From NCBI RefSeq assembly GCF_019704555.1, contig NZ_AP024745.1, forward strand, positions 8,874,501 through 8,938,500: a DNA stretch of 64,000 nucleotides. The letters are read 5' to 3'. This document shows, one piece after another, positions 1 through 8,695 of the stretch. The notes beneath the pieces were generated by a model. That model saw nothing but the letters and a program-made list of their open reading frames with translations. It ran no database searches and was not told the origin of the DNA. Positions within the stretch are counted from its first letter, which is position 1. Each line of letters begins with the position of its first letter. The translations under genes were made by a program, and so were the position numbers. The stretch comes from Actinoplanes sp. L3-i22 (lineage in GTDB: Bacteria; Actinomycetota; Actinomycetes; Mycobacteriales; Micromonosporaceae).

Positions 1-805
1 CGAGCTGGCTGCGCCGGTCACGGTGGGCGATTTCACCAGCTTCGCCGGATTTGGGGTACGTGGTGAGGTAACCGGCCGCGACGTCCTGGCCGGCCGGATC
101 GCCCTGCTGGAGCGGGCGGGCTGGACCATCCCGGCCGAGGTCACGGCGGCCGTCGACGCAGAGGAGTCGGCCGGCCGGACAGCGATCGTCGCCGGCTGGG
201 ACGGCGCGGCCCGCGGCGTCCTGGCGGTCGCCGACACGGTCAAGCCGACCAGCCGGGCGGCCGTCGCCGGCCTGCGGAAACTCGGCCTGACCCCGATCCT
301 GCTGACCGGGGACAACGAGCGGGTCGCCCGGACGGTGGCCGCCGAGGTCGGGATCGACGAGGTGATCGCCGAGGTCCTGCCGGCCGACAAGGTCGCGGTG
401 ATCGAGCGCCTGCAGAAGTCCGGCAAGGTGGTCGCGATGGTCGGCGACGGCGTCAACGACGCGGCCGCGCTGGCCCAGGCCGACCTGGGGCTGGCCATGG
501 GCACCGGCACCGACGTGGCGATCGAGGCGTCCGACCTGACCCTGGTCCGCGGCGACCTGACGGTGGCGGTCGACGCGATCCGCCTGTCCCGCCGGACGTT
601 GCGCATCATCCAGGGCAACCTGTTCTGGGCGTTCGCCTACAACGTGGCCGCGCTCCCACTGGCCGCCGCCGGCCTGCTGAACCCGATGATCGCCGGCGCC
701 GCGATGGCCTTCTCCTCGGTCTTCGTCGTGGCCAACAGCCTCCGCCTGCGCACCTTCACCCCGGCCAGCGCCCGCCTGGCCCTCACCGCCACCTCCGAGC
801 ACTGA
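1..805 (+). CDS. copA: Copper-exporting P1B-type ATPase, C-terminal part (5' end outside window)
   Basis: The frame is open from base 2, so only the last ~267 residues are present. They hold the rest of the soluble P/N region: a TGDN hinge motif and the [10 protein letters not shown] magnesium-binding motif, both invariant in P-type ATPases. The last two membrane helices follow. The first carries AYN and the second MAFSS, the pair that lines the Cu(I) site in CopA-type (P1B-1) pumps, so copper or silver export is favoured over zinc or cadmium. The C-terminus is short with no extra metal-binding domain. The N-terminal heavy-metal domains and CPC motif would lie upstream of the window and cannot be checked. 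The next gene is convergent. Confidence 0.9.
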   Translation, partial: ELAAPVTVGDFTSFAGFGVRGEVTGRDVLAGRIALLERAGWTIPAEVTAAVDAEESAGRTAIVAGWDGAARGVLAVADTVKPTSRAAVAGLRKLGLTPILLTGDNERVARTVAAEVGIDEVIAEVLPADKVAVIERLQKSGKVVAMVGDGVNDAAALAQADLGLAMGTGTDVAIEASDLTLVRGDLTVAVDAIRLSRRTLRIIQGNLFWAFAYNVAALPLAAAGLLNPMIAGAAMAFSSVFVVANSLRLRTFTPASARLALTATSEH

Positions 806-850
806 CAAACGCGGCACGGCGCCGGCCCATCGTGCTGCGGACCGGCGCCG

Positions 851-910
851 CGCGACGTGACGGCGCGCGACGGGATGGCGCGCGACGGGATGGCGCGCGA
901 CGGACCTCGC
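851..910. repeat. 15-bp tandem repeat, four units
   Basis: Four consecutive 15-bp units of the form CGCGACGGGATGGCG lie between copA and the tuf terminator. The two central units are identical; the outer two diverge. Intergenic, no evident coding role. Confidence 0.75.
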
Positions 911-921
911 GCCATTTGTGC

Positions 922-991
922 GGGACGTGGAAGGCCCGGTCTCGCAACGTGCTGCCGGGACGCGGAAGGCCCGGTCCCGCAACGTGCTGCG
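922..991. repeat. 35-bp direct repeat overlapping the tuf terminator
   Basis: Two adjacent 35-bp units (922-956 and 957-991) differ at about three positions. The second supplies the left arm of the tuf terminator; the first is a near-copy that ends before the right arm. This looks like a local tandem duplication of terminator sequence. Confidence 0.75.
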
Positions 992-1000
992 GGACCGGGC
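969..1000 (-). terminator. Intrinsic terminator of the EF-Tu gene
   Basis: A perfect 13-bp stem (969-981 with 988-1000) and 6-nt loop begins 5 bases past the EF-Tu stop codon on the minus strand. There is no long U tract, as is usual in high-GC actinomycetes. Confidence 0.85.
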
Positions 1001-1005
1001 GTTTC

Positions 1006-2196
1006 CTAGTCGAGCAGTTCGGTGACGGTGCCGGCGGCGACCGTGCGGTTGCCCTCGCGGACCGCGAAGCCGAGGCCGACCTCCAGCGCGACCGGCTTGC
1101 CCAGCCGGACCGTCACGGCGTCCAGCGTGTCGCCCGGCATGACCAGGTCCCGGTCGCCCAGGTCCATCCCGCCGGACACGTCCGTCGTGTGGAAGTAGAA
1201 CTGCGGACGATAGTTCGCCTCGAACGGGGTGTGCCGCCCGCCCTCAGCCGCCGTCAAGGCGTACATCCGAGCCTGGAACGCCATGTGCGGACGCACCGAA
1301 CCCGGCGCCGCGAGCACCTGGCCCCGCTCGACCTGGTCCCGCTTGACACCGCGCAGCAGCACCGCCGCGTTGTCGCCGGCCTGCGCCGACTCCAGCACCT
1401 TGCCGAACGTCTCCAGCCCGGTCGCGACGCTGGTCAGCGTCGGCCCGAGGCCGACGATCTCGACCTGCTCTCCGGCCCGGAGCTCGCCCCGCTCGACCTT
1501 GCCGGTGACGACCGTGCCCCGCCCGCTGATCGAGAGCACGTTCTCGATCGGCATCAGGAACGGCTCGACCAGCGAACGCTCCGGGATCGGCACGTACGCG
1601 TCGACCGCGTCGAGCAGCTCGACGATCGAACCGACCCAGCGCGGGTCGCCCTCGAGCGCCTTGAGCGCGCTGACCCGGATCACCGGCACCTCGTCGCCGG
1701 GGAACCCGTACTCGGACAGCAGCTCCCGGACCTCGAGCTCGACCAGGTCGAGCAGCTCCGGGTCGTCCGCCATGTCGCTCTTGTTCAACGCCACCACCAG
1801 GTGCGGGACGCCGACCCGCTGGGCGAGCAGCACGTGCTCGCGGGTCTGCGGCATCGAGCCGTCCTGGGCGGACACGACCAGGATCGCGCCGTCCACCTGC
1901 GCCGCCCCCGTGATCATGTTCTTCACGTAGTCGGCGTGGCCGGGCATGTCGACGTGGGCGTAGTGCCGTCCCGCGGTCTCGTACTCGACGTGCGCGATGG
2001 TGATGGTGATGCCCCGGGCGGCCTCTTCCGGCGCCTTGTCGATCCCCTCGAACGCGACGTACCGGTTGGCGACCGGGTCGCGGTCGGCGAGGACCTTGGT
2101 GATCGCGGCGGTCAGGGTCGTCTTCCCGTGGTCGACGTGGCCCATCGTGCCGATGTTGAGGTGGGGCTTCGTACGGATGAATTGGCTCTTGGCCAT
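1006..2196 (-). CDS. tuf: Divergent, cysteine-free elongation factor Tu
   Basis: 396 residues, full EF-Tu length. All GTPase motifs are present: GHVDHGKT (19-26), RGIT (61-64), DMPGH (83-87), NKSD (138-141) and SAL. Domains 2 and 3 follow with recognisable landmarks such as GRGTVVTG and YRPQFYF. EF-Tu delivers aminoacyl-tRNA to the ribosome. Two things set this copy apart. It stands alone rather than in the str operon with rpsL, rpsG and fusA. It also has no cysteine at all: the usual DCPGH is DMPGH and NKCD is NKSD. Streptomycetes carry a second, stress-associated divergent EF-Tu (tuf3); this is probably the equivalent. The start is ATG 2196, preceded by GAGGAA. The 264-base upstream gap holds a strong hairpin. 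Confidence 0.93.
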   Translation of the reverse strand: MAKSQFIRTKPHLNIGTMGHVDHGKTTLTAAITKVLADRDPVANRYVAFEGIDKAPEEAARGITITIAHVEYETAGRHYAHVDMPGHADYVKNMITGAAQVDGAILVVSAQDGSMPQTREHVLLAQRVGVPHLVVALNKSDMADDPELLDLVELEVRELLSEYGFPGDEVPVIRVSALKALEGDPRWVGSIVELLDAVDAYVPIPERSLVEPFLMPIENVLSISGRGTVVTGKVERGELRAGEQVEIVGLGPTLTSVATGLETFGKVLESAQAGDNAAVLLRGVKRDQVERGQVLAAPGSVRPHMAFQARMYALTAAEGGRHTPFEANYRPQFYFHTTDVSGGMDLGDRDLVMPGDTLDAVTVRLGKPVALEVGLGFAVREGNRTVAAGTVTELLD

Positions 2197-2288
2197 GGGT
2201 CTTTGTTCTTCCTCACTGGATGCGAGGCAAGGGGTGGAACGCGCGCCACTGCCAACCGGCGCACGCGAGAACCGCGCACGACAAAGCC

Positions 2289-2327
2289 GACCCTTCCCCG
2301 GGCTCTCCCGCTTGGTGGGGAAGGGTC
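2289..2327 (-). terminator. Strong hairpin upstream of tuf (terminator or leader attenuator)
   Basis: A perfect 11-bp stem (2289-2299 with 2317-2327) with a 17-nt loop. It lies about 130 bases past the stop of the upstream minus-strand gene and about 92 bases before the tuf start. It could terminate the upstream gene or act in a tuf leader. No U tract follows. Confidence 0.6.
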
Positions 2328-2460
2328 AGAGTCGCGTATCAGCGCCGGTGAAAAGAAGAACGCACGCGGGAGCCACCGTGGGAGGCAGCTGCAGACCGGG
2401 CGCGAACATGAGGAGCACGTTAGCCCTCAACCACCGACCCCGCGACCGTATTTCCTCCGG

Positions 2461-3861
2461 TCAGGGCAGCGCCGCCAGGCCGTCCTGAACAGCTGGGACA
2501 GGCTGCGGTGCGGCCGCTCCGGGCACCGGGTCGTCCTGGGACGACAGCGCGGTGGAGACCAGCGCCGCCGGCACCGGCTCAACCGCGACGGCGTCCTCGA
2601 CCGAACGCATTTTCGGCGGCGCCGGCATCCACGGCTTGAGGTTCTGGATGACCTGGCCGTAGAAGTCGTCGATCGCGTCCAGCACCGAGTCGATGAACGC
2701 TCCTCGCCCGCGTCCGCGCTTCGTGCCCGCCGCCGAGGTCAGCGCCACGCGGAAGGTCCGGAGGTCCTTGGCCGGATCGGCGATCAGTATTGCCGGGTTC
2801 TCCCGGACCACCCGGAGCAGCTCGGCGTTCCCCGCGCCTCGGGCGTGCGCGGCGTAGGACTCCAGCCGGACCGTCTCCGGCGCGTCCTTCAACTGACGGA
2901 CCAGCCAGTTCACCCGGGTCGTCGGCCGCCCTTCGCGGGGCGCCTCCACATCGATGTGGCAGGTGATCCGGGCGGCACGCAGGTCCGCGGTGACCGAGAG
3001 CGTGCCCACCGCGCCCGGAATCCGCAACGCCGCTGTCATGGTGCCGGTCGCGGCGAGCTGACTGACCGCCGCTTGCGTGCGGATCACCGGCTCGGCCAGT
3101 TCCTTGCGCGTCAACGCCGGGATGACGTCCGTGCCCAATTGCCGCCCGAGCCGCAACCCCGCGTAGCGCACCAGGGCGTCGAACCGCCCGGCGATCTCCG
3201 GTACCGCCGCATCCGTCGGCCGGAGCGTTCCGGCGCCGACCGATTCCCGCACGGGCACCCACGACGATCCCATGTCGCTGAATTCCAGGGCGCCGGACTT
3301 CGGGTGCTCCAGATAGCGGATCAGCTCACCGAGGATCCACGCCTGGTCGGGGTCCGCGACACCGCGATACTCCTTCTGCATCACCGCCACGGTCAGCACT
3401 TCGGACCAGGGGATGTGGTGCAGCGCGACCTTTTTCAACTTGCGCTTGTCGATCCGTGTCGGGTGCTGTCCGGCCATCGGCGGAATCTCGTTCGAGACCG
3501 TGATGAGCGCGTCGAAGCCCTGCTCCCGTGCGATGTCGAGATATCGCTCCAACTGCTCGGACTGCAGCTCGTTCGACCCGGTTTTGACCTCGACCAGCGC
3601 CGTCCACTGCCGTTGGCCCCGGGTCACCCGGATCAGGCCGTCCGGAAAGGACTTTCCGTCACCGAGCGTGAACGGAACCTCGATGTAGGTCTGCACCGTG
3701 CCGGCCGGCGCCCCGTAGGGCTGGGTCAACGCCCGCCCGAACTCCCGGACCGCGCTCATCACCGCGAGCAGCGCCGAGGTCGCCCGGCGCTCCTGTTCAT
3801 CGGCCCCATTGATCCCCGACGTCGGAATCAATCTCGCGGCGTGCCAGCTCTCTTCCGCCAT
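2461..3861 (-). CDS. PD-(D/E)XK nuclease-like protein of unknown function
   Basis: 466 residues from ATG 3861, chosen because GAGGAG lies 5 bases upstream; a GTG two codons earlier overlaps that ribosome site. Residues ~72-110 carry the signature of the restriction-endonuclease-like fold: FPDG, then LVEVKTG about 16 residues later, then a glutamine-containing helix (ELQSEQLERYL). These supply the D...ExK catalytic set. The segments after it (ALITVSNE, VALHHIPWSEV) resemble the remaining core strands. The C-terminal ~250 residues are not recognised. No methyltransferase, helicase or toxin partner is adjacent, so restriction or defence roles are only possibilities. It reads toward tuf in the same direction. 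Soluble: no signal peptide or membrane segment. Confidence 0.7.
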   Translation of the reverse strand: MAEESWHAARLIPTSGINGADEQERRATSALLAVMSAVREFGRALTQPYGAPAGTVQTYIEVPFTLGDGKSFPDGLIRVTRGQRQWTALVEVKTGSNELQSEQLERYLDIAREQGFDALITVSNEIPPMAGQHPTRIDKRKLKKVALHHIPWSEVLTVAVMQKEYRGVADPDQAWILGELIRYLEHPKSGALEFSDMGSSWVPVRESVGAGTLRPTDAAVPEIAGRFDALVRYAGLRLGRQLGTDVIPALTRKELAEPVIRTQAAVSQLAATGTMTAALRIPGAVGTLSVTADLRAARITCHIDVEAPREGRPTTRVNWLVRQLKDAPETVRLESYAAHARGAGNAELLRVVRENPAILIADPAKDLRTFRVALTSAAGTKRGRGRGAFIDSVLDAIDDFYGQVIQNLKPWMPAPPKMRSVEDAVAVEPVPAALVSTALSSQDDPVPGAAAPQPVPAVQDGLAALP

Positions 3862-4017
3862 GGTCACTCCTCGTCACAAAAGATTCACGCAATTTACAAC
3901 CGGCGTGAGGCGCGGAGCGGACGGTTGCGACTGCCGATCATCCAGTTCTGATTCGCCGTGTCGCTGTGGTCCACTGTGAACGGTGGAGGCATCACCGGGC
4001 CGGAGAGCGGATAGCGA

Positions 4018-4045
4018 AAAGGGCGGCGCCGAAGCGCCGCCCTTT
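4018..4045 (-). terminator. Terminator of lipoprotein gene 4066-4854
   Basis: An 11-bp perfect stem (4018-4028 with 4035-4045). On the minus strand it closes on a C(TTCG)G tetraloop, typical of very stable intrinsic terminators. It begins about 20 bases after the stop codon. Confidence 0.9.
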
Positions 4046-4065
4046 CCCGAACAGACAAACCGCGG

Positions 4066-4854
4066 TCAGCCGCCGATGGATTTGAGGGCCGAGTCGGACA
4101 TCTCGATCGTCTGGGCCTTGGCCGGTGCGGCCACCGTGACCTTCGAGCCGATGTCCGAGTAGATGGCGTCGACCTTGCCGGCGCCCTGGGCGACCGAGTC
4201 CATGTCCAGCGACATCCGGCTCAGGTTCCCGTCGCCGTCGACCTCGGCCGTGAACGGCACCTGGGTGGTCTTGCCGGCGAGGCCCTTGAGCATCTCCGCG
4301 GTCGCGGTCGGCGATTTGGTGATGTCGATCGTGCCGGCGAACTTGCCGTCGCCGGTCTTCTTGACGTCGGTGCTGGACTCCAGCATCTTCGCGGAGTTGC
4401 GCGGGTCGTTCTTCTCCAGGCTGAGCGCGCTGGTGGCCGGCATCTTGCTGGCGTCGAGGTGCATCCACTTGGTGCCGAAGCTCTTCGCGGCGGCGCCGCC
4501 GACCTTCACGTAGAGGTCGGTGCCGATCTGGCGGACGCTGATGTCGCCGAAGCCGGCCAGCGCCATGGTCATGTCGACGACCCGGTTCGGGGTGTCGAAG
4601 GCGCCCTCGCCGGTCATCCCGCCGGTCATCGTCATGTGGATCTTGCCGCTGGAGCTGGTGAGCTTGGTGGCGGCCGCGGCCAGCTCCTTCGACGCGTCGC
4701 TCGGCGCGCCGGCGGTCGACTCGACGGCCGGGGCGCCCGCGGAGGCCCCCGCGCCGGTGGTGGCCGGGGTGTCCTTGGCGGTGCAGGCGCTGAGACCGGC
4801 GAGCGCCACCAGGGCGGCACCCGTGACAGCCAGGCGTCGGATCCTCATCGTCAT
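4066..4854 (-). CDS. Secreted lipoprotein, LolA/LppX-like
   Basis: 262 residues. The N-terminus is a lipoprotein signal peptide: RIRR, a hydrophobic stretch and the lipobox LSAC with the lipidated cysteine near residue 24. An Ala/Thr/Ser/Pro linker follows. The remainder alternates short strands such as IHMTMTG, VVDMTMALAG and DLYVKVGG, resembling the LppX/LprAFG (LolA-fold) lipoproteins of actinobacteria that bind or carry hydrophobic ligands. This is a pattern match, not a proven homology. Start ATG 4854 has GGAG upstream. Divergent from the exonuclease gene across 89 bases. Confidence 0.75.
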   Translation of the reverse strand: MTMRIRRLAVTGAALVALAGLSACTAKDTPATTGAGASAGAPAVESTAGAPSDASKELAAAATKLTSSSGKIHMTMTGGMTGEGAFDTPNRVVDMTMALAGFGDISVRQIGTDLYVKVGGAAAKSFGTKWMHLDASKMPATSALSLEKNDPRNSAKMLESSTDVKKTGDGKFAGTIDITKSPTATAEMLKGLAGKTTQVPFTAEVDGDGNLSRMSLDMDSVAQGAGKVDAIYSDIGSKVTVAAPAKAQTIEMSDSALKSIGG

Positions 4855-4931
4855 GCTTCTCCGTCCGTAGGCATCGGCCGCTCACCATAGTCCGTGCCAT
4901 CAATTCGGTCGCCCATGGGCGGACCGGACCG

Positions 4932-4937
4932 TAGGGT
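4932..4937 (+). promoter_or_regulatory. -10 element TAGGGT, six bases before start codon
   Basis: TAGGGT fits the actinobacterial TANNNT -10 consensus and ends 6 bases before ATG 4944, which has no Shine-Dalgarno sequence. This predicts a leaderless or near-leaderless mRNA for the exonuclease gene. No convincing -35. Confidence 0.5.
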
Positions 4938-4943
4938 GCCGGC

Positions 4944-5549
4944 ATGGCACGCGCGGAGGTCTACGTCAGCACCGACGTCGAGACGGACGGGCCGATCCCC
5001 GGGCCGCACTCCATGCTGAGCCTCGGCTCGGCGGCATATGTCGAGGACGGCACGCTGATCGACACGTTCAGTGCCAACCTCGACACGCTCCCCGGGGCGT
5101 CCGGGCACCCGGCGACGATGAAGTGGTGGGCGACCCAGCCGGCCGCCTGGGCGGCCTGCCGGAAGGATCCGGAGGACCCGGCCGTCGCGCTGGAGCGGTA
5201 CCGCGGATGGCTCGAGACGCTGCCGGGTCGGCCGGTTTTTGTCGGATATCCGGCAGGCTTCGATTTCACCTTCGTGTACTGGTACCTGATCCGGTTCACC
5301 GGGGTCAGCCCGTTCTCGCACTCCGCGCTGGACATCAAATCCTATGCGATGGCCGTGCTCGGCACGGATTTCCGGGCCACCGTCAAGCGGGCCATGCCGC
5401 GGCGCTGGTTCGGCGATTTCCCGCACAGTCACGTCGCGCTGGACGACGCGATCGAGCAGGGCGCGCTGTTCTGCGCGATGCTCGCCGAGAATCGGAAAAG
5501 AGCCAAAAAGCAGCAAGACGATTTCGACGTACGGCCATTGCCCGGTTGA
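4944..5549 (+). CDS. DEDDh-type 3'-5' exonuclease-like protein
   Basis: 201 residues. The DnaQ/RNase T-like exonuclease motifs are in order: Exo I as DVETDG at residues ~11-16, Exo II around GFDF near residue 105, and Exo III as HSHVALDDA near 160-168, giving the D-E-D-H-D metal-binding set. No polymerase or helicase domain is fused. This class trims DNA or RNA 3' ends with two metal ions; the substrate cannot be inferred. The C-terminus is lysine- and arginine-rich. The next gene starts 10 bases downstream. Confidence 0.8.
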   Translation: MARAEVYVSTDVETDGPIPGPHSMLSLGSAAYVEDGTLIDTFSANLDTLPGASGHPATMKWWATQPAAWAACRKDPEDPAVALERYRGWLETLPGRPVFVGYPAGFDFTFVYWYLIRFTGVSPFSHSALDIKSYAMAVLGTDFRATVKRAMPRRWFGDFPHSHVALDDAIEQGALFCAMLAENRKRAKKQQDDFDVRPLPG

Positions 5550-5559
5550 TCATTGACCG

Positions 5560-6516
5560 GTGACAAATCTGGCCGTCCCGCCCCTGTTCGCCGCCCTGTC
5601 CACCGCCCGCCGGGTGCTGATCGCCGGCGCCGGCGGTGGCTTCGACGTCTACGCCGGTCTGCCGCTGGCCCTCGCCCTGCGTGCCGCCGGGACCGAGGTG
5701 CACCTGGCCAACCTGTCCTTCTCCGAGCTGGAGCTGGTCGACCAAGAGTCGTGGATCCACGATCGCGTGGTCGAGGTGACGCCGGCGACGGCGAGCCCGG
5801 ACTGGTACTTCCCGGAGGGCACGCTCGCCCGCTGGCTGGCCGCGCACGACATGCCGTCGACCGTCTACGCGTTCCCGCCGCTGGGCGTGCAGACCCTGCG
5901 CGAGGCGTACCAGTTCCTGATCGACCGGCTGCAGCTGGACGCGATCGTGCTGGTCGACGGCGGCACCGACATCCTGTGCCGCGGCGACGAGAACGGGGTC
6001 GGCACCCCGGTGGAGGACCTCACCAGCCTCGGCGCGGTGACCGCCCTGGACGTGCCGGTGAAGCTGGTGACCTGCCTGGGCTTCGGGATCGACGCGTATC
6101 ACGGGGTGAACCACGTGCAGGTGCTGGAGAACCTGGCCGCGCTGGACCGGGCGGGCGGCTATCTGGGCGCCCTGTCGATTCCCGGGTCCAGCCCGGAGGC
6201 GGTCCTCTACCGGGACGCGGTCGCGCACGCCGCGAAGCACACGCCGGACCGGCCGAGCATCGTGAACGGCCAGATCGCGGCGGCGCTGGCCGGCGAGTTC
6301 GGCGACGTCCAGTTCACCCGGCGGACCAGCGGCAGCGCGCTGTTCGTGAACCCGCTGATGGCCATGTATTTCACGGTCGACCTGGACAAACTGGCCGCCC
6401 GCTGCCTCTACCTGGACCGGATCGAGAACACCGTCGGCCGCCGCCAGGTGATCACCCGCATCGAGGCGTTCCGCAACGAGGTCACCGTCCGGACCCCGCG
6501 CGGGTATCCCCACTAG
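5560..6516 (+). CDS. DUF1152 family protein
   Basis: 318 residues. It matches what I know of the DUF1152 family: an N-terminal glycine-rich AGAGGGFD loop, a central LVDGGTDILCRGDE segment that looks like a metal- or nucleotide-binding site, and a well-kept C-terminus. No enzymatic role is established for the family. The GTG start (5560) follows the previous stop by 10 bases, so the two genes may form an operon. Its stop codon shares the palindrome CTAG with the stop of the convergent DinB gene. Confidence 0.75.
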   Translation: MTNLAVPPLFAALSTARRVLIAGAGGGFDVYAGLPLALALRAAGTEVHLANLSFSELELVDQESWIHDRVVEVTPATASPDWYFPEGTLARWLAAHDMPSTVYAFPPLGVQTLREAYQFLIDRLQLDAIVLVDGGTDILCRGDENGVGTPVEDLTSLGAVTALDVPVKLVTCLGFGIDAYHGVNHVQVLENLAALDRAGGYLGALSIPGSSPEAVLYRDAVAHAAKHTPDRPSIVNGQIAAALAGEFGDVQFTRRTSGSALFVNPLMAMYFTVDLDKLAARCLYLDRIENTVGRRQVITRIEAFRNEVTVRTPRGYPH

Positions 6517-7064
6517 CCCTGGGGTTTCCAACCGGCCGGCGGGTCCTCGCCGGTGCGGCCGTCGACCGCCTCGCGCAGCAGGTCCGCGTGCCCGGTGTGC
6601 CGGGCGTACTCCTCCAGCAGGTCGAACAGCAGGCGGCGCAGGGTGACCGGCTCCCCGGCCGGCCCGGTGAGGTGCACCGGCCGGTCGAGGCCGCCGTCGG
6701 CCAGCGCCGCCGTGTACCGCTCGCGCGCCGCCGCGACCGCGGAGTCCCACAGGGCGTAGAGCTCCCGCGGCGAGTCGTCCGCCGCCGACCGGAAGTCCCA
6801 GCCGTCGCCGTCCAGGGCCGGCCGCCAGCGGTCGCCCGGCGACGTGCCGCCGAGTTTCCACGTCGAGTGGTAGTCCTCGACCAGGGCGAGGTGCTTGAGC
6901 AGCCCGCCCAGCGTCAGCGTCGACGCCCCGACCGTCACGGTCAGCTGGGCGGCGTCGAGCCCGTCGGCCTTCCACCGGAACGTCGCCCGCTGCCGGTCGA
7001 TCGCGCCCAGCAGATGCTCGATCTCGGTCCCGGCGAGCGGCGGTTCCCACCAGTAGTCGGTCAT
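6513..7064 (-). CDS. DinB/DUF664 family protein
   Basis: 183 residues. The four-helix DinB/DUF664 (mini-circle protein) family is recognised from the N-terminal WWEPP, the HLALVEDYHSTW helix with candidate metal-binding histidine, and the closing EEYARHTGHADLLRE helix with a second histidine pair. Members are metal-dependent, some using mycothiol or bacillithiol; the substrate here is unknown. The start overlaps the stop of the ABC ATPase gene as ATGA, so it is the last gene of the importer operon. Its stop overlaps the convergent gene by 4 bases. Confidence 0.82.
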   Translation of the reverse strand: MTDYWWEPPLAGTEIEHLLGAIDRQRATFRWKADGLDAAQLTVTVGASTLTLGGLLKHLALVEDYHSTWKLGGTSPGDRWRPALDGDGWDFRSAADDSPRELYALWDSAVAAARERYTAALADGGLDRPVHLTGPAGEPVTLRRLLFDLLEEYARHTGHADLLREAVDGRTGEDPPAGWKPQG

Positions 7065-8695
7065 TCGGACACGGTAGTGGGAATCGCCGCCGCCGTGGGG
7101 GCCGCTCCGGCGGCCGGGGAGGCCCCGGCGGTGCGCAGCGCCCGCAGCCGCCGGGCCTGGGCCGGATCGGTCACCGGGACGGCGGCCAGCAGTTCCTTCG
7201 TGTACGCGTGCCGCGGGTGTTCGTACACCTCGGAGGTTTTTCCGATCTCGACGACCACGCCGTCCTTGAGCACCGCGACCCGATCGGCGATCCGGCGCAG
7301 CACGGCCAGGTCGTGCGAGACGAAGACCAGGGACAGCCCGAGCTCCGCGCGCAACTCTTCGAGCAGGGCGAGGACCTGCGCCTGGGTGGTCACGTCGAGC
7401 GAGGAGACCGGCTCGTCGCAGACGATCAGGCGCGGGGACGGGGCGACCGCGCGGGCGATCCCGACCCGCTGGCGCATGCCGCCGGAGAGCTGGTGCGGGT
7501 AGCGATCGTATTCGGACGCGGACAGCCCGACCCGTTCCAGCAGGTGCTCGACCCGGGCGCGCGGATCGCGGACCCCGGACAGCCGCAGCGGGTCGGCGAT
7601 GCTCTCGCCGATGGTCCGCCGCGGGTTGAGCGAGGACAGCGGGTCCTGGAAGACCATCTGCACCGACCGGCCGCGCCGCCGCGCGATGTCCACGCCGTCG
7701 AAGGTGATCTTCCCGGAGCTGGGCGGGATCAGGCCGACCATCATCCGGGCCAGGGTGGTCTTGCCGGTGCCGGACTCGCCGACGATCCCGAGCGTCTCCC
7801 CCGCGTGCACGTCGAGGGTCACGCCGTCGACCGCGCGAACCGGCGGCGGCTTGCGGAACGACCCGCGTCGCGCCTGCGGAAAGTGCTTGCGTACGTCGTC
7901 CACCCGCAGCAGCGGCGCCCCCGGCTCGAAGTCCCGGCTGCCGGGCTTGGGCACCGCGTCCAGCAGCGCCCGGGTGTACTCGTGGGCCGGCGCGAGCAGC
8001 ACCGACTCGGTGGCGCCCGACTCCACCGCCCGCCCGTCGCGCATCACGATCACCGAGTCGGTCGACCCGGCCACCACGCCGAGGTCGTGGCTGATCAGCA
8101 GCAGCGCCGCCCCGGTCGTCGCCCGCACCTCGTCGAGCAGGTCGAGGATCTGGGCCTGCACGGTCACGTCGAGTGCGGTGGTCGGCTCGTCGGCGACGAT
8201 CAGCCGCGGCCGGCAGGCGATCGCCATCGCGATCAGCGCGCGCTGCCGCATCCCGCCGGAGAACTGGTGCGGGTACGCCCCGGCCCGGCGCGCCGGATCC
8301 GGGATGTGCACCTGCCCGAGCACCTCGACGGCGCGGTCCCGGGCGGCGCGCCGGGACGCCCCGGTGTGCAGCCGGTACACCTCGGCGATCTGCGAGCCGA
8401 TGGTCTGGAACGGGTTCAGCGCGGTGAGCGGCTCCTGGAACACCATCGAGATCTGGGCGCCGCGGATCTGCTTCCAGTCCGGGGCGCCGGCTAAATCCGT
8501 ACCGTCGAAATCGATTTTGCCGTTGACCTTGCCGCTGGTCAGGCCGAGCAGGGCGAGAGCGGCGGTGCTCTTGCCGGAGCCGGACTCGCCGACGATGCCG
8601 AGCGAGCCACCGGCCGGCAGCGCGAAGGAGAGCCCGTCGACGGCCGGCTTGTCGCCGAACGAGATCCGCAGGTCTTCCACGTTCAACAGAGTCAT
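7061..8695 (-). CDS. Fused double ATPase of an oligopeptide/nickel-type ABC importer
   Basis: 544 residues with two complete ABC domains in tandem. The first has Walker A GESGSGKST (~35-43) and signature SGGMRQR. The second has GESGTGKTT and again SGGMRQR. Both have DEPT/DEPV Walker B motifs and switch histidines (LISHD, FVSHD). Such Dpp/Opp ATPases usually occur as two polypeptides; here they are fused, as in YejF. The start at 8695 overlaps the upstream permease stop as ATGA; the frame is open further upstream, but that stretch lies inside the permease gene. It powers uptake through the two permeases encoded just upstream. Confidence 0.93.
   Translation of the reverse strand: MTLLNVEDLRISFGDKPAVDGLSFALPAGGSLGIVGESGSGKSTAALALLGLTSGKVNGKIDFDGTDLAGAPDWKQIRGAQISMVFQEPLTALNPFQTIGSQIAEVYRLHTGASRRAARDRAVEVLGQVHIPDPARRAGAYPHQFSGGMRQRALIAMAIACRPRLIVADEPTTALDVTVQAQILDLLDEVRATTGAALLLISHDLGVVAGSTDSVIVMRDGRAVESGATESVLLAPAHEYTRALLDAVPKPGSRDFEPGAPLLRVDDVRKHFPQARRGSFRKPPPVRAVDGVTLDVHAGETLGIVGESGTGKTTLARMMVGLIPPSSGKITFDGVDIARRRGRSVQMVFQDPLSSLNPRRTIGESIADPLRLSGVRDPRARVEHLLERVGLSASEYDRYPHQLSGGMRQRVGIARAVAPSPRLIVCDEPVSSLDVTTQAQVLALLEELRAELGLSLVFVSHDLAVLRRIADRVAVLKDGVVVEIGKTSEVYEHPRHAYTKELLAAVPVTDPAQARRLRALRTAGASPAAGAAPTAAAIPTTVSE

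Noticed and set aside
832..3951. Long plus-strand open frame of 1039 codons opposite tuf and the nuclease-like gene
   Set aside because: It is antisense to two genes with strong family motifs, is Arg/His/Pro/Gln-rich and has no domain. Long antisense frames are expected in very GC-rich DNA.
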